Source: Streptomyces sp. NBC_01717 (GTDB lineage: Bacteria; Actinomycetota; Actinomycetes; Streptomycetales; Streptomycetaceae). From it: a stretch of 64,000 bases of DNA. Location of the stretch: the NCBI RefSeq assembly GCF_036248255.1, contig NZ_CP109178.1:62001-126000 (forward strand), given 5' to 3'. The notes under the pieces were generated by a model. The model made no database searches. It was not told the origin of the DNA and saw only the letters and a program-made list of their open reading frames with translations. The position numbers were made by a program, and so were the translations under genes. Positions 9,022-17,294 of the stretch are shown here, in pieces; positions within the stretch are counted from its first letter, which is position 1; every line of letters starts with the position of its first letter.

Positions 9022-9966
9022 ATGGCACTGGATGTGCTGACGATGGGGCGGGGCGGCGTGGACATCTACCCGCTGCAGAGCGGCGTCGGCCTGGCGGAGG
9101 TCACCTCGTTCGCCAACTACCTCGGCGGCAGCCCGACGAACGTCGCCGTGGCGGCGGCCCGCTACGGGCGCGCCGCCGCCGTCGTCACGAAGACGGGGGC
9201 GGACCCCTTCGGCGAGTTCGTCCGCGCGGCCCTCACGGGCTACGGCGTGGACACCGCCCATGTGGGCGTCTCCCCGGGGCTGCCGACGCCGGTGACGTTC
9301 TGCGAGATCTTCCCTCCGGACCACTTCCCGCTGTACTTCTACCGCTTCCCCAAGGCTCCGGATCTGGACATCACGCCCGAGGAGCTGGACCTGGGCGCGA
9401 TCCGCTCGGCAAGGGTGTTCTGGATGACCGGCACCGGGCTGTGCGAGGAGCCGAGCCGAGCCGCCACTCTGGCGGCACTGCGGGCGCGCGGGCGGAGGGC
9501 GCACACGGTCTTCGACCTGGACTGGCGCCCGATGTTCTGGACCACCCCGCCCCGGGCCTGGTACGAGGAGGCCCTGGCGCACGCGACCGTCGCTGTCGGC
9601 AACATCGACGAATGCGAGGTCGCCACCGGCGAGCGGGACCCGTATGCCGCGGCCCGAGCGCTGCTGGCCACGGGCGTGGAGCTGGCCGTCGTCAAGCAGG
9701 GACCGCGCGGTGTGCTGGCCGTGCATCGGGACGGCACCGCGGTGGAGCAGCCGCCGGTGCCGGTGGATGTGGTCAACGGCCTCGGTGCCGGCGACGCGTT
9801 CGGCGGTGCGCTGGTGCACGGCCTACTGGCCAGCTGGGAACTGGACCACATCATCGCGTTCGCCAACGCGGCCGGCGCCCATGTGGCCGGACAGCTCGCC
9901 TGCTCGGACGCCATGCCCACCGAGACCGAGGTCGCGGAGCGGCTGAAGGCGGCCGGCACATGGTGA
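9022..9966 (+). CDS. iolC: 5-dehydro-2-deoxygluconokinase
   Basis: A 314-residue PfkB/ribokinase-family kinase. It phosphorylates 2-deoxy-5-keto-gluconate in cytoplasmic myo-inositol catabolism. The first PfkB signature region is NYLGGSPTNVAVAAARYG near residue 32 and the second is NGLGAGDAFGGALVHG with catalytic-base Asp258. AGGAGG lies 7 nt before the ATG. It is the first gene of the operon and its stop overlaps the next gene (ATGGTGA). The IolC assignment over other PfkB kinases rests on the neighbouring iolB and iolD. Confidence 0.93.
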   Translation: MALDVLTMGRGGVDIYPLQSGVGLAEVTSFANYLGGSPTNVAVAAARYGRAAAVVTKTGADPFGEFVRAALTGYGVDTAHVGVSPGLPTPVTFCEIFPPDHFPLYFYRFPKAPDLDITPEELDLGAIRSARVFWMTGTGLCEEPSRAATLAALRARGRRAHTVFDLDWRPMFWTTPPRAWYEEALAHATVAVGNIDECEVATGERDPYAAARALLATGVELAVVKQGPRGVLAVHRDGTAVEQPPVPVDVVNGLGAGDAFGGALVHGLLASWELDHIIAFANAAGAHVAGQLACSDAMPTETEVAERLKAAGTW

Positions 9967-10841
9967 AGGGGCGGATCCGGGAGCTGACCTCGCTGCGGGT
10001 GCGGGATCCGGAGGCGGTGGCCACGGCGGCCGCGGCCCGGAGGCGGGCCAAGTCCCCGCTGGGAGACACCGGGCGGGCAATGGTCATCGCCGCCGACCAT
10101 CCGGCCCGCGGGGCGACGGCGGTGGGCGGCGACGCGCTGGCCATGGCGGACCGTGCCGAGCTGCTGCGGCGGCTGTGCGTCGCACTGGAGCGGCCCGGGG
10201 TGACGGGGGTGCTGGGCACCGCCGACATCCTGGAGGACCTGCTGCTGCTCGGGGTACTGGACGACAAGTGCGTGTTCGGGTCGATGAACCGGGGCGGACT
10301 GGCCGGCTCGGTCTTCGAGATCGACGACCGGTTCACCGGCTACGACGCGCATACCATCGCCGAACTCCGCTTCGACGGCGGCAAGATGCTCACTCGCGTC
10401 GCCCTCGACGATCCGGCCACCGCCGGCGTGCTGCAGAACTCGGCCCGGGCAGTCGACGAGCTGGCCGAGCGGCGGCTGCTGGCCATGGTGGAGCCGTTCC
10501 TGTCCCACTGGGAGGACGGCCGGGTGCGCAACGACCTGTCGCCCGACGCGGTCGTCCGCTCGGTGGCCATTGCTTCCGGTCTCGGCCGGCGCAGCGCCTA
10601 CACATGGCTGAAGCTGCCGGTGGTCGACGACATGGAGCGGGTACTGGCTGCGACCACCCTGCCGGTGCTGCTGCTCGGCGGCGATCCGGGCGACGCAGAT
10701 GGGGAGCGGGTGGCGCGAGCCAAGTGGTGGCGGGCGCTGCGGCTGCCCGGGGTGCAGGGGTTGGTGGTGGGCCGTTCGCTGCTCTATCCGGCGGACGGCG
10801 ATGTGGCGGGAGCGGTGGACAGGGCGGTGGGGCTGCTGTGA
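9960..10841 (+). CDS. Cgl0159-family aldolase (IolJ-type role)
   Basis: A 293-residue TIM-barrel protein of the family found in actinobacterial inositol clusters, where it probably cleaves 2-deoxy-5-keto-gluconate 6-phosphate to dihydroxyacetone phosphate and malonate semialdehyde. Visible landmarks are AMVIAADHPARGATAVGGD near residue 41, GVTGVLGTADILEDLL, and a C-terminal phosphate-binding-like LPGVQGLVVGRSLLYP. The ATG at 9960 overlaps the iolC stop and the gene ends in GTGA shared with iolB, indicating translational coupling. The family assignment is good; the exact reaction is inferred from the pathway. Confidence 0.82.
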   Translation: MVKGRIRELTSLRVRDPEAVATAAAARRRAKSPLGDTGRAMVIAADHPARGATAVGGDALAMADRAELLRRLCVALERPGVTGVLGTADILEDLLLLGVLDDKCVFGSMNRGGLAGSVFEIDDRFTGYDAHTIAELRFDGGKMLTRVALDDPATAGVLQNSARAVDELAERRLLAMVEPFLSHWEDGRVRNDLSPDAVVRSVAIASGLGRRSAYTWLKLPVVDDMERVLAATTLPVLLLGGDPGDADGERVARAKWWRALRLPGVQGLVVGRSLLYPADGDVAGAVDRAVGLL

Positions 10842-11698
10842 GCACGAAATATCTGCAAGCGGATACCGCGGCCTCCGGGCCGTACCGAACGGTGATCACG
10901 CCGAAGTCGGCGGGGTGGGGCTACTCGGGCCTGCGGATCCTTCAACTGGCGCCGGGCCAGGAGCACGTCTTCGGCACCGGTGACGCGGAGCATCTGGTGC
11001 TGCCCCTGTCCGGCGGCTGCACGGTTACCGTCGACGGCGCGTCGTACGAACTGAAGGGGCGCGACGGCGTGTTCGGCGCTCCCACCGACTTCCTCTACCT
11101 GCCCCGGGACGGCGAGGCCCGCGTGACCAGCCGCAACGGCGGCCGCTTCGCGCTACCCTCCGCCCGCTGCGAGCGGCGCCTCCCGGTGCGTTACGGCCCG
11201 GCGGAGGAGGTGCCCGTGGAACTGCGCGGGGCCGGCAGCTGCAGCAGGCAGGTCCACAACTACTGCCTGCCGCAGACCTTCGACGCCGACCGGTTGCTGG
11301 TGTGCGAGGTGCTGACGCCGGGCGGCAACTGGTCGTCGTACCCACCGCACAAGCACGACGAGGCGCGGCCGGGCGAGGAGGGCGAGCTCGAGGAGATCTA
11401 CTACTTCGAGGTGGCGGACGGGGGCATGGCCTATCAGCGGGTGTACGGCTCCCCCGAGCGGCCCGTCGACGTGCTCCAGGAGGTGCGCAGCGGCGACACG
11501 GTGCTGATTCCGCACGGCTGGCACGGGCCGTCCATGGCTGTGCCCGGCTACGACCTGTTCTACCTCAACGTGATGGCGGGGCCCGGCCCCGAACGCGCCT
11601 GGCTGATCTGCGACGACCCGGCGCACGGCTGGATCCGTACCACCTGGGAGGACCAGCCCACCGATCCGCGGCTGCCGTTCGGAGGGACGACGAGATGA
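10838..11698 (+). CDS. iolB: 5-deoxy-glucuronate isomerase
   Basis: A 286-residue cupin enzyme that converts 5-deoxy-D-glucuronate to 2-deoxy-5-keto-gluconate. The metal-binding cupin signature is visible as WSSYPPHKHDEARPGEEGEL followed by EEIYYFEV, and the second cupin strand as VLIPHGWHGPSMAVPGYDLF. The GTG start overlaps the previous stop and its own stop overlaps iolD (ATGA). Length is normal for the family (about 270-300). Placement between the aldolase and iolD agrees with the order of actinobacterial inositol operons. Confidence 0.94.
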   Translation: MSTKYLQADTAASGPYRTVITPKSAGWGYSGLRILQLAPGQEHVFGTGDAEHLVLPLSGGCTVTVDGASYELKGRDGVFGAPTDFLYLPRDGEARVTSRNGGRFALPSARCERRLPVRYGPAEEVPVELRGAGSCSRQVHNYCLPQTFDADRLLVCEVLTPGGNWSSYPPHKHDEARPGEEGELEEIYYFEVADGGMAYQRVYGSPERPVDVLQEVRSGDTVLIPHGWHGPSMAVPGYDLFYLNVMAGPGPERAWLICDDPAHGWIRTTWEDQPTDPRLPFGGTTR

Positions 11699-13551
11699 GA
11701 CTGACCACCGGCCAGGCACTGGTGCGCTTCCTGGCGAACCAGTTCAGCGAGCGCGACGGTCGTGAGCGGCGGCTGATCGACGGCGTGTGGGGGATCTTCG
11801 GCCACGGCAACGTGGCGGGGATCGGGCAGGCGCTGCTACAGTACCCCGACGAGCTGCCGTACTTCCTCGCCCGCAACGAGCAGGCGATGGTGCACACCGC
11901 CGCCGCCTACGCCAAGATGAACGACCGGCTGGCGACCTACGCCTGCACCTCCTCCATCGGCCCCGGCGCCACCAACATGGTCACCGGTGCCGCGCTGGCC
12001 ACCGTTAACCGGCTGCCGGTGCTGCTGCTGCCCGGCGACACCTTCGCCACCCGCGTCGCCGACCCCGTGCTGCAGCAGCTGGAGGATCCGCGCCAGGGCG
12101 ATGTCTCGGTGAACGACGCGCTGCGGCCGGTGTCGAAGTACTTCGACCGGATCGAGCGCCCCGAGCAGCTGATCCCGGCCGCCCTGGCCGCGATGCGGGT
12201 GCTCACCGACCCGGTGGAGACCGGCGCGGTGACGCTGTGCCTGCCGCAGGACGTGCAGGCGGAGGCCTTCGACTGGCCGGAGGACTTCTTCCGCCGCCGG
12301 GTCTGGCACGTGGGCCGGCCGCAGCCCGAACCCGACGCGCTGACGCGCGCGGTGGCGCTGCTCCGGCAGGCCGAGCGGCCGCTGATCGTCGCGGGCGGCG
12401 GTGTGGTGTACGCGCAGGCGTGGCCGCAGTTGCGGGAGTTCGCCGAGGCGACGGGCATCCCGGTGGCGGACACGCACGCCGGCAAGGGCGCGATCCCGTG
12501 GGACCACCCGTGCGCGGTGGGCGGCCTCGGCTCGACCGGCACCAGCGCCGCCAACGCGCTGGCCGCCGAGGCGGACGTGGTCCTCGGCATCGGCACCCGC
12601 TACAGCGACTTCACCACCGCCAGCCGGACGGTCTTCGCCTACCCGCAGGTGCGGTTCGTCAACCTCAACGTGGCCCGGCTCGACGCCGTCAAGCACGCCG
12701 CCGAACCCCTGGTGGCCGACGCCCGGGCGGGCCTGGAGGCGCTGACCCGCAAGCTGGCGGACTGGCGCACGGACGAGGCGTACCGGGCCCGCGTGCGGGA
12801 GCTGGCCGCCGACTGGCGGGGGGCCACTGACCACGCCTACCACCTGGGCCACGGCCCGCTGCCCGCGCAGACCGAGATCCTGGGTGCGCTGAACGAACTC
12901 CTCGACGACCGGGACGTGGTGATCAACGCGGCCGGCTCGATGCCGGGCGATCTGCAGGCGCTGTGGCGGGCGCGCGATCCGAAGGCGTACCACGTGGAGT
13001 ACGCGTACTCCTGCATGGGTTACGAGATCGCCGCCGGGGTCGGCGCCAAGCTGGCCGCCCCCGACCGCGAGGTGGTGGTGCTGGTCGGCGACGGCTCGTA
13101 TCTGATGATGTGTCAGGAGCTGGTCACTGCCGTCTCGGAGGGGCTGAAGCTGACGGTGGTGCTGGTCGACAACGGCGGCTTCGCCTCGATCGGCGCGCTG
13201 TCGGAGTCCCTCGGCTCGCAGCGCTTCGGCACCCGCTACCGCTTCCGCGACGAGAAGTCCGGGCGGCTGGACGGCGGCGTGCTGCCGGTGGATCTGGCGG
13301 CGAACGCGGCGAGCCTGGGCGCGCGGGTGCTGAGTGCGGGCAGCGTTCCCGAGTTCCGTGCGGCGCTGTTGGAGGCCAGGGCCGCCGACCGCACGACGGT
13401 CGTGCATGTCACCACGGACCATCTCAGCCCCGGTCCGCCGAGCTCCGCCTGGTGGGACGTGCCGGTGGCGGAGGTCGCGGAGCTGGACTCCACCCGGCAG
13501 GCACACGCCTCGTACGAGACCGCCAAGCGGGCGCAGCGGCCGTATCTGTGA
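11695..13551 (+). CDS. iolD: 3D-(3,5/4)-trihydroxycyclohexane-1,2-dione acylhydrolase
   Basis: A 618-residue thiamine-diphosphate enzyme that opens the ring of trihydroxycyclohexane-1,2-dione to give 5-deoxy-glucuronate. The conserved ThDP Glu is Glu62 in RNEQAMVHTAAAYAKMND; the central domain lies at about 200-340; the Mg-ThDP motif begins GDGSYLMM (Asp466) and continues to VVLVDNGGF. GGAGGG precedes the ATG, which overlaps the iolB stop. The length matches the family (about 620-640). No broken residues were noticed, so the first half of the pathway appears intact up to the damaged mmsA that follows. Confidence 0.95.
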   Translation: MRLTTGQALVRFLANQFSERDGRERRLIDGVWGIFGHGNVAGIGQALLQYPDELPYFLARNEQAMVHTAAAYAKMNDRLATYACTSSIGPGATNMVTGAALATVNRLPVLLLPGDTFATRVADPVLQQLEDPRQGDVSVNDALRPVSKYFDRIERPEQLIPAALAAMRVLTDPVETGAVTLCLPQDVQAEAFDWPEDFFRRRVWHVGRPQPEPDALTRAVALLRQAERPLIVAGGGVVYAQAWPQLREFAEATGIPVADTHAGKGAIPWDHPCAVGGLGSTGTSAANALAAEADVVLGIGTRYSDFTTASRTVFAYPQVRFVNLNVARLDAVKHAAEPLVADARAGLEALTRKLADWRTDEAYRARVRELAADWRGATDHAYHLGHGPLPAQTEILGALNELLDDRDVVINAAGSMPGDLQALWRARDPKAYHVEYAYSCMGYEIAAGVGAKLAAPDREVVVLVGDGSYLMMCQELVTAVSEGLKLTVVLVDNGGFASIGALSESLGSQRFGTRYRFRDEKSGRLDGGVLPVDLAANAASLGARVLSAGSVPEFRAALLEARAADRTTVVHVTTDHLSPGPPSSAWWDVPVAEVAELDSTRQAHASYETAKRAQRPYL

Positions 13552-13584
13552 TCCGTTCCGACTGAACAGCGAAACGAGAACCCC

Positions 13585-14917
13585 TTGCACGCCATCGAGC
13601 ACTGGATAGTCGGCTCCCCCGCCGCAGGCTGCGGCAGCCGCACCGCCCCCGTCTTCGACCCGGCGACCGGACGGCAGCGGGCGAGCGTGCTGCTGGCGGA
13701 GCCGGCCGACGTGGACGCGGCGGTCACCGCCGCGGCCGAGGCCTTCGACAGCTGGAGCGAGAGCTCCCTCAGCACCCGGATGCGGGTCATGTTCGCCTTC
13801 CGTGAGCTGCTCGTACGGCATGAGGACGAGCTGGCCCGGATCATCTCCGCCGAGCACGGCAAGGTGCTGGACGACGCGCGCGGCGAGGTGGTGCGCGGGC
13901 GGGAGGTCGTGGAGTTCGCGTGCGGGATCGCCGACGCGCTCAAGGGCGACTACTCGGCGCAGTACTCGCGCGGGGTGGACGTGCTGTCCTTCCGTGAGCC
14001 GCTGGGGTGTGCGCGGGGATCACCCCGTTCAACTTCCCGGCCATGGTGCCGCTGTGGATGCATCCCATCGCCATCGCGACCGGCAACACCTTCGTCCTCA
14101 AGCCCAGCGAACGCGACCCCTCGGCGTCGAACCGGATCGCCGGGCTGTACGCCGAGGCCGAGCTGCCGGGCGGCGTGTTCAACGTCGTGCGCCGTGGTAC
14201 TGCCCGATGCGGACCCGGAGTTCGCCGCCGACCAGCTGATCGCCGCCGCCTACGGCTCGGCCGGGGAGCGGTGCGTGGCGGTCTCGGTGGCCGTCGCGGT
14301 CGGGGACGCGGCGGACCCGCTGGTCGCGGCGCTGGGGCGCAGGGCGCGGGCAGTGCGGGTCGGGCCCGGCGACGATGCGGCCAGCGAGATGGGGCCGCTG
14401 GTCAGCCACGCCCTCCGGGCCGTGGATCGGGCTGTCGCCGATGAGGGAGTCCTTCCAGCCGCCGAAGGAGTAGCCGGCCATCGGCACCGGCACATTGACG
14501 CCGATCATCCCGACCTGCACCCCGCGCTGGAACCGCCGCGCCGCGCCGTCGTCGCCGGTGAACAGGGCGGTGCCGTTGCCGTACGGGTTGGCGTTGACCA
14601 GCTCGATGGCGGCGTCGAGGGTGGCGACGCGTACGACGGCGAGGACGGGGCCGAAGATCTCCTCGCGGTAGGCGTCCATGCCGGGCGTGACACGGTCGAG
14701 CAGCGACGGGCCGGTGAAGAACCCGTCCTCGTGCCCCGGCACCGTCAGCCCCCGCCCGTCACCACGACGACCGCGCCCTGCCGCGCCGCCGAGGCGACGG
14801 CGCCCTCCACCCGCTCCCGTGCGGCTGCGCTTCTACACCCGGCCGAAGGTCGTCACCACCCGCTGGCCGGACGGGGGCGGCCCGCGCGCCGCCTTCGCGT
14901 TCCCGACGTCCACCTGA
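13585..14917 (+). pseudogene. mmsA: methylmalonate-semialdehyde dehydrogenase, deleted and internally inverted
   Basis: The gene should encode the CoA-acylating dehydrogenase of about 500 residues that turns malonate semialdehyde into acetyl-CoA. The N-terminus is normal (MHAIEHWIVGSPA, FDPATGRQRASV, SAEHGKVLDDARGEV). One G is missing in a G run near 14008, after which [20 protein letters not shown] continues in another frame. At about 14190 FNVV jumps to [13 protein letters not shown]: some 55 residues, including part of the NAD-binding region, are absent. SAGERC with the catalytic Cys remains. From 14407 to 14821 the sequence is inverted: the minus strand reads [49 protein letters not shown]. 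Plus-strand coding resumes with [15 protein letters not shown]. It cannot make a working enzyme. Confidence 0.9.
14407..14821 (-). other. inverted segment inside mmsA
   Basis: This 415-bp block carries mmsA coding sequence on the strand opposite to the flanks. It starts with CACG and ends with CGTG, a 4-bp inverted repeat; slightly wider, CAGCC (14403-14407) pairs with GGCTG (14823-14827). Turning it over restores the MmsA order: RERVEGAV, then the EEIFGPV region, the [12 protein letters not shown] region, then GPEGV joined to RLRFYTRP. Within it one further base is missing near 14755. Confidence 0.85.
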
Positions 14918-14982
14918 GACCGCCGAGACGGCTGCGACCGCTGAACCCGCCCGTATCTCCCAGACCCCTGAAAGGCCATACC

Positions 14983-15924
14983 GTGAGCACCGCATCGACC
15001 CCCCGCGCCACCGCGGGCAACCTCTGCCTCGGCTCCGCGCCCGACTCCTGGGGCGTGTGGTTCGCCGAGGACGAGCACCAGGTCCCCTACACCCGCTTCC
15101 TCGACGAACTCGTCCAGGCCGGCTATCGCTGGCTGGAGCTCGGCCCGTACGGCTACCTCCCCGTCGACCCGCGGCGCCTGGCCGACGAGCTGACCGCCCG
15201 CGGACTGCAGGTCTCCGGCGGCACCGTCTTCGGCGCGCTGCACCGGCCCGAGCAGTGGGACGAGATGCTGGCGGGCGCCCGCCGTGTGGCCGAGCTGACC
15301 GCCGCCGCGGGCGCGCACCACCTGGTGTTCATCCCGCCGCTGTACCGGGACGAGAAGACCGGCTCCTTCACCGAGTCCCCCGAGCTGACCGCCGCACAGT
15401 GGGACCTGGTCGGCGGCGCGGCGGATCGGCTGGGGAAGATCCTGCTGGAGGAATTCGACGTACGCCTCGTCGTCCACCCGCACGCCGACAGCCACATCCA
15501 GACCCAGCCGGAGATCGAGCGCTTCCTGAACGCCTCCGACTCCCGCTACGCCAACCTCTGCCTGGACACCGGGCACGTCGCCTACGGCCGCGGCGACAAC
15601 CTCGATCTGATCCGCCGGTATGCCGAGCGCATCGGCTACGTCCACATCAAGCAGATGGACGCGGAGATCCTCGCCCAGGTCGAGGCGGAGGACCTGTCCT
15701 TCAGCGAGGCCGTCAGGCGCGGCGTGTGCGTGGAGCCGCCGGCCGGGGTGCCGAACCCGGCGGACATCGTCGCCGCGCTGTCGGAGCTCGACGCGGAGCT
15801 GTTCGTCATCGTCGAGCAGGACCTGTACCCCTGCGCCCCGGAGGTGCCGCTGCCGATCGCGGTGCGCACCCGCGAGTATCTGAACGGCGCCGGGCTGTCG
15901 GGGACCCGGCGCCCCAACCGCTAG
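14983..15924 (+). CDS. iolE: IolE/IolI-type TIM-barrel (inosose dehydratase-like)
   Basis: A 313-residue protein of the AP-endonuclease-2/xylose-isomerase-like TIM-barrel superfamily, which in this context most likely dehydrates scyllo-inosose (IolE) or isomerises an inosose (IolI). Landmarks are GSAPDSWGVWF near residue 14, AGYRWLELGPYGYLP, VHPHADSHIQTQPEIERFL, LCLDTGHVAYG and GYVHIKQMDA, which carry the usual metal-binding Glu, His and Asp residues. GTG at 14983 (MSTASTPRATAGN) is the natural start; the frame is accidentally open back through the broken mmsA to 13585, which can create a false 779-residue fusion. IolE versus IolI cannot be settled by eye. Confidence 0.82.
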   Translation: MSTASTPRATAGNLCLGSAPDSWGVWFAEDEHQVPYTRFLDELVQAGYRWLELGPYGYLPVDPRRLADELTARGLQVSGGTVFGALHRPEQWDEMLAGARRVAELTAAAGAHHLVFIPPLYRDEKTGSFTESPELTAAQWDLVGGAADRLGKILLEEFDVRLVVHPHADSHIQTQPEIERFLNASDSRYANLCLDTGHVAYGRGDNLDLIRRYAERIGYVHIKQMDAEILAQVEAEDLSFSEAVRRGVCVEPPAGVPNPADIVAALSELDAELFVIVEQDLYPCAPEVPLPIAVRTREYLNGAGLSGTRRPNR

Positions 15925-15973
15925 CCCGCAAGCCCGCCTCTGTCCCGCCCGACCCGCAAGGAGAACGACTAGC

Positions 15974-16981
15974 ATGACCATACGTATCGGAGTGATCGGC
16001 ACCGGCTCGATCGGGCGCGAGCACATCGAACGCGTCACCCGCCGTACCAGCGGCGCCGTCATCTCCGCCGTCACCGACATCGACCGGGCCCTGGCCGAGA
16101 AGGCTGCGGGCGAGGCGGGCGGCGCCCGGGTGTGCGCCGACGGCGCCGAACTCATCGCCTCCGCGGACGTGGACGCGGTGCTGGTCACGTCCTGGGGCCC
16201 GACCCACGCCGAGCATGTGCTCGGCGCCGTCGCGGCGGGCAAGCCGGTGCTCTGCGAGAAGCCGCTGGCCACGACCGCCGAGGACTGCCTGGCCGTGATG
16301 GCGGCCGAAGAGGCCTACGGGCGGCGGCTGGTGCAGGTCGGCTTCATGCGCCGGTACGACACGGGCTACCGCGAGCTGAAGCGGATCATCTCCGGCGGCG
16401 GCATCGGCCGGGCGCTGATGATGCACTGCGCGCACCGCAACCGGGCTGTGCCGGACGCGTACACCACCGACATGGCGGTGCAGGACTCCGGCGTGCACGA
16501 GATCGACGCGGCGCGCTGGCTGCTGGACGACGAGATCGTCTCGGTGCAGGTGATCGTGCCGCGGTCGACCAGCCGGCGCTTCGAGCACCTGGCGGACCCG
16601 CAGTTCATCCTCTTCGAGACCGCCGACGGGGTGCGGATCGATCTGGAGGTCTTCGTCAACTGCCAGTACGGCTACGACATCCAGTGCGAGGCGATCGGCG
16701 AGGAGGGCCTGATCCGGCTGCCCGACCCGGCCCGGGCGCAGCTGCGGGCGGCGGCGCGGATCGGCACCGCGATCGACCAGGAGTGGGACGACCGCTTCTC
16801 GGCGGCCTTCGACGCGGAGCTGCAGGCGTGGGTGGACTCGGCCGCGGCGGGCCGCGCCACGGGGCCGTCGGCGTGGGACGGCTACGCCGCGACGGCGGTG
16901 TCGGTGGCGGCGGTGCGGGCGCAGCGCTCCGGCGGGGTGGAGCAGGTGGAGATGGTGGACAAGCCGGCGTTCTACGCCTGA
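15974..16981 (+). CDS. iolG: Gfo/Idh/MocA oxidoreductase, probable inositol 2-dehydrogenase
   Basis: A 335-residue NAD(P)-dependent dehydrogenase, likely the first step of inositol catabolism. The Rossmann motif is IGVIGTGSIGREHIER at the N-terminus; the substrate-site Lys96 is in LCEKPLAT; the catalytic His175 and nearby Asp are in DSGVHEIDAARWLL. AAGGAG stands 10 nt before the ATG. The final gene of the operon, it ends at a large bidirectional hairpin. The family is certain; myo-inositol rather than another cyclitol or sugar is inferred from the cluster. Confidence 0.87.
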   Translation: MTIRIGVIGTGSIGREHIERVTRRTSGAVISAVTDIDRALAEKAAGEAGGARVCADGAELIASADVDAVLVTSWGPTHAEHVLGAVAAGKPVLCEKPLATTAEDCLAVMAAEEAYGRRLVQVGFMRRYDTGYRELKRIISGGGIGRALMMHCAHRNRAVPDAYTTDMAVQDSGVHEIDAARWLLDDEIVSVQVIVPRSTSRRFEHLADPQFILFETADGVRIDLEVFVNCQYGYDIQCEAIGEEGLIRLPDPARAQLRAAARIGTAIDQEWDDRFSAAFDAELQAWVDSAAAGRATGPSAWDGYAATAVSVAAVRAQRSGGVEQVEMVDKPAFYA

Positions 16982-16991
16982 CGTCGGCGTG

Positions 16992-17027
16992 CGTAAGGGG
17001 CGCCCTCCGCGGAGGGCGCCCCTTACG
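16992..17027. terminator. 36-bp perfect palindrome, bidirectional terminator
   Basis: Arms 16992-17009 and 17010-17027 are exact reverse complements with no spacer (CGTAAGGGGCGCCCTCCG and its complement). It lies between the stops of the iolG-like gene on the plus strand and the convergent small gene on the minus strand and can terminate both. Confidence 0.85.
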
Positions 17028-17030
17028 CGT

Positions 17031-17294
17031 TCAGCCCTGGAGCTTCTCGAAGAAGAACTCGTGCTTCAGGAACGACGTGTCGTACTCCGCGCCCGGGTAC
17101 GGCGGGATCAGCTGCGCGGCCTGGAACAGCCGCCAGCCGTCCTGGAGCGCCGCGACGCCCGTCTCGTACGGCGGTTCGTCGCTGTCGCCGGTGGTCGGGC
17201 TGGTGCGGCCCGTGCCGTCGTACTGCGACCAGCCCACCACCTCGGAGTCGAGCGCCGAGTTGGCCAGATAGAGGACCAGGACCTGCTGCTTCAT
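17031..17294 (-). CDS. small conserved-looking protein coupled to a PhyH dioxygenase
   Basis: An 87-residue soluble protein (MKQQVLVLYLANSALDSEVV at the start, ending HEFFFEKLQG). I do not recognise a family. It begins in the stop codon of the upstream dioxygenase (ATGA), so the two are translationally coupled and probably act together. It has no signal peptide or membrane segment, is rich in aromatic residues near the C-terminus, and ends against the bidirectional hairpin. A role as a small partner of the dioxygenase is inference only. Confidence 0.75.
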   Translation of the reverse strand: MKQQVLVLYLANSALDSEVVGWSQYDGTGRTSPTTGDSDEPPYETGVAALQDGWRLFQAAQLIPPYPGAEYDTSFLKHEFFFEKLQG

